Below are positions 6,861 through 7,643 of a DNA stretch of 7,643 nt, piece after piece. The notes under the pieces are model-generated. The model was given only the letters and a program-made list of their open reading frames with translations. It made no database searches and had not been told where the DNA came from. Positions within the stretch are counted from its first letter, which is position 1; each line of letters starts with the position of its first letter. The position numbers and the translations under genes were made by a program. The stretch is from an uncultured Ruminococcus sp. (lineage in GTDB: Bacteria > Bacillota > Clostridia > Oscillospirales > CAG-272). Location: assembly GCA_902783905.1 (NCBI GenBank), contig CACZSP010000010.1, forward strand, positions 1 through 7,643, in the 5' to 3' direction.

Positions 6861-7379
6861 TCAAACGTCCGTCAGCTTGAGATATCTGACTTTCCGAAGG
6901 GCAATACAGTTTACAATTACCGTGAATACTGCGGTTAATCCGGCGGCGGCAAAGGCGACAAAATCGGGCTTGTGAACGAACCGGATCATCATCTGCTCGA
7001 GTGTCCCGATGATCTTTATCGCAAACAGCGCTCCGGCGGCAATACCGGGTATTATTCCGGCCACGGTCGTAACGACGGTCTCCCTCGCTACGTATCCGAT
7101 CACCTCCCGGATGGTGAACCCGTTGATCCGCATTATCGTGAGCTCGCGCTTTTTCCGCGTCACGTACATGTTTTCAAGATTGAGGAGGACGACGCCCGCC
7201 ATCAGACCGGCGATAAAAATAAACAGAACCACCACCGTGTCGACGGTCTCCGTCGAGGTGTCGACTATCGGTCTTTCGTAATCGGATTTCACCGTCGAAA
7301 AATAACCCGGAACGCTGTTCGATCCGTCCTCCAGCGAGGCCGCGTCCGCACCGTTCACCTCCGTCGCCTCCGGCGACAC
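6861..7379 (-). pseudogene. C-terminal remnant of an FtsX-type ABC transporter permease
   Basis: The readable frame covers 172 residues from a GTG at 7377-7379, but only a C-terminal FtsX domain is present. Three membrane segments are visible (about 46-68, 97-122 and 138-160). Between the first two is RKKRELTIMRINGFTIREV, the conserved cytoplasmic loop of FtsX/MacB/LolC-type permeases. Full-length members carry further N-terminal membrane segments and a large extracytoplasmic domain; all are missing. The first residues (about VSPEATEV) are encoded by the hairpin of the adjoining repeat, not by permease sequence. The frame stays open to a stop at 7428-7430 inside noncoding repeat DNA. It is therefore probably a broken gene. 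A short membrane protein could still be made, but the GTG has only a poorly spaced AGGG upstream. It lies 22 bp upstream of the three-domain regulator gene. Confidence 0.75.
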
Positions 7380-7427
7380 TTCCCTGCCAAATTGGCGGCC
7401 AATTTGACGTAAACAAGGGAGGCAAGA
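7355..7427 (+). repeat. Hairpin-rich dispersed repeat at the permease breakpoint
   Basis: Two consecutive palindromes are visible. The first is GTCGCC (7363-7368), loop TCC, GGCGAC (7372-7377). The second is CAAATTGGC G GCCAATTTG (7388-7406), with perfect 9-bp arms and a one-base centre. The second is bracketed by TCCCT (7381-7385) and AGGGA (7416-7420), and the block ends with ACAAGGGAGGCAAG. The order CTCC, GTC-hairpin, A, C-rich arm, ACAAGGG-GCAAG parallels the repeat at 7535-7595 read on the opposite strand. It is probably a copy of a hairpin repeat family in which the second hairpin carries an extra palindrome. The left boundary is approximate because it blends into the permease frame. 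Confidence 0.65.
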
Positions 7428-7534
7428 TTATTGCGTATCGCTCTTTTGGGAGACACTGACTTTTCGGGATACGAAATGATATTTTATTACGGTAAGATAA
7501 TTGAATTGACTATGATACCCGAAGAATCGACCGC
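7428..7534. other. AT-rich noncoding spacer between two inverted hairpin repeats
   Basis: About 107 bp without a credible gene or RNA. GTATC (7435-7439) and GATAC (7468-7472) bracket a segment holding the small stem CTC (7441-7443) / GAG (7450-7452), so a modest local fold is possible. No permease sequence resumes on the minus strand. I see no convincing promoter for the minus-strand genes here, although the AT-rich part (7478-7515) is a place where one could lie. Confidence 0.4.
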
Positions 7535-7595
7535 GTCCTTGGCCCCCTTGTGTAAAGGGGGCTGTCACGCGCCCCGCGCGTGACTGAGGGATTGT
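7535..7595 (-). repeat. Double-hairpin dispersed repeat
   Basis: Two adjacent perfect hairpins. GCCCCCTT (7542-7549) pairs with AAGGGGGC (7555-7562) around loop GTGTA, and GTCACGCGC (7564-7572) pairs with GCGCGTGAC (7576-7584) around loop CCC. TGAGGGATTGT follows. Read on the minus strand, the order is CCCTCA, GTCAC hairpin, AGCCCCCTTTACACAAGGGGGC, CAAGGA. I associate this pattern with abundant intergenic repeats in gut Clostridia genomes; that is recollection, not a search result. It could also work as a terminator-like structure, but no T run follows on either strand. Confidence 0.75.
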
Positions 7596-7603
7596 CATTT
7601 ATT

Positions 7604-7636
7604 ATCGAAAACTGCCTTATTTCAGCAGTAATCGAT
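7604..7636. repeat. Imperfect inverted repeat near the window edge
   Basis: ATCGAAAACTGC (7604-7615) faces GCAGTAATCGAT (7625-7636) around a 9-nt loop: 10 of 12 positions pair, with two central A-A mismatches. It may belong to a larger element continuing past the window, or be a chance fold. No gene is visible at this end. Confidence 0.4.
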
Positions 7637-7643
7637 TTGTCAG

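Noticed and set aside
7428..7540. Upstream continuation of the permease on the minus strand
   Set aside because: The in-frame translation stops at 7428-7430 and the sequence beyond has no hydrophobic or permease-like pattern.

Overview
The window looks like a chromosomal segment of a Gram-positive anaerobe of the Clostridia, probably a gut-type member of the Oscillospirales or a relative. This is inferred from GC-rich coding sequence between AT-rich intergenic DNA, clear AGGAG-type ribosome binding sites, protein family content, and short hairpin-rich dispersed repeats of a style I associate with that group. No rRNA or marker gene is present, so the taxonomy is tentative.

Layout. Bases 1-164 are a large imperfect palindrome with perfect 21-bp inverted ends, resembling a MITE. 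Next come a terminator-like hairpin (176-225) and a strong sigma-A-type promoter (224-252). This promoter drives a tight plus-strand operon: two tandem MgtC/SapB-family membrane proteins (293-1024, 1037-1735) and an FAD-dependent oxidoreductase (1740-2969). A cluster of short ACTGACAACTG-type repeats (about 2946-3105) fills the convergent gap and encodes the last residues of both flanking genes.

Four genes follow on the minus strand, read from right to left. They are the C-terminal remnant of an FtsX-type ABC transporter permease (6861-7379), a 528-residue three-domain protein (5252-6838), a membrane-anchored HAD phosphatase (4133-5230) and a threonine aldolase-type PLP enzyme (3080-4126). 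Gaps of 22, 21 and 6 bp suggest one transcription unit. The permease lacks its N-terminal part exactly where a hairpin-rich repeat begins (about 7355-7427). A second repeat of related design lies in inverted orientation at 7535-7595.

The most interesting protein is the three-domain one. It joins a STAS anti-sigma-factor antagonist domain, a phosphotransferase-fold kinase with an intact active site, and an RsbW/SpoIIAB-like ATPase domain. These are parts of a partner-switching module that normally sit on separate proteins, and no sigma factor or PP2C phosphatase is next to it. The plus-strand operon suggests membrane or ion stress adaptation with a redox enzyme of unknown substrate. I see no functional link between the plus- and minus-strand groups.
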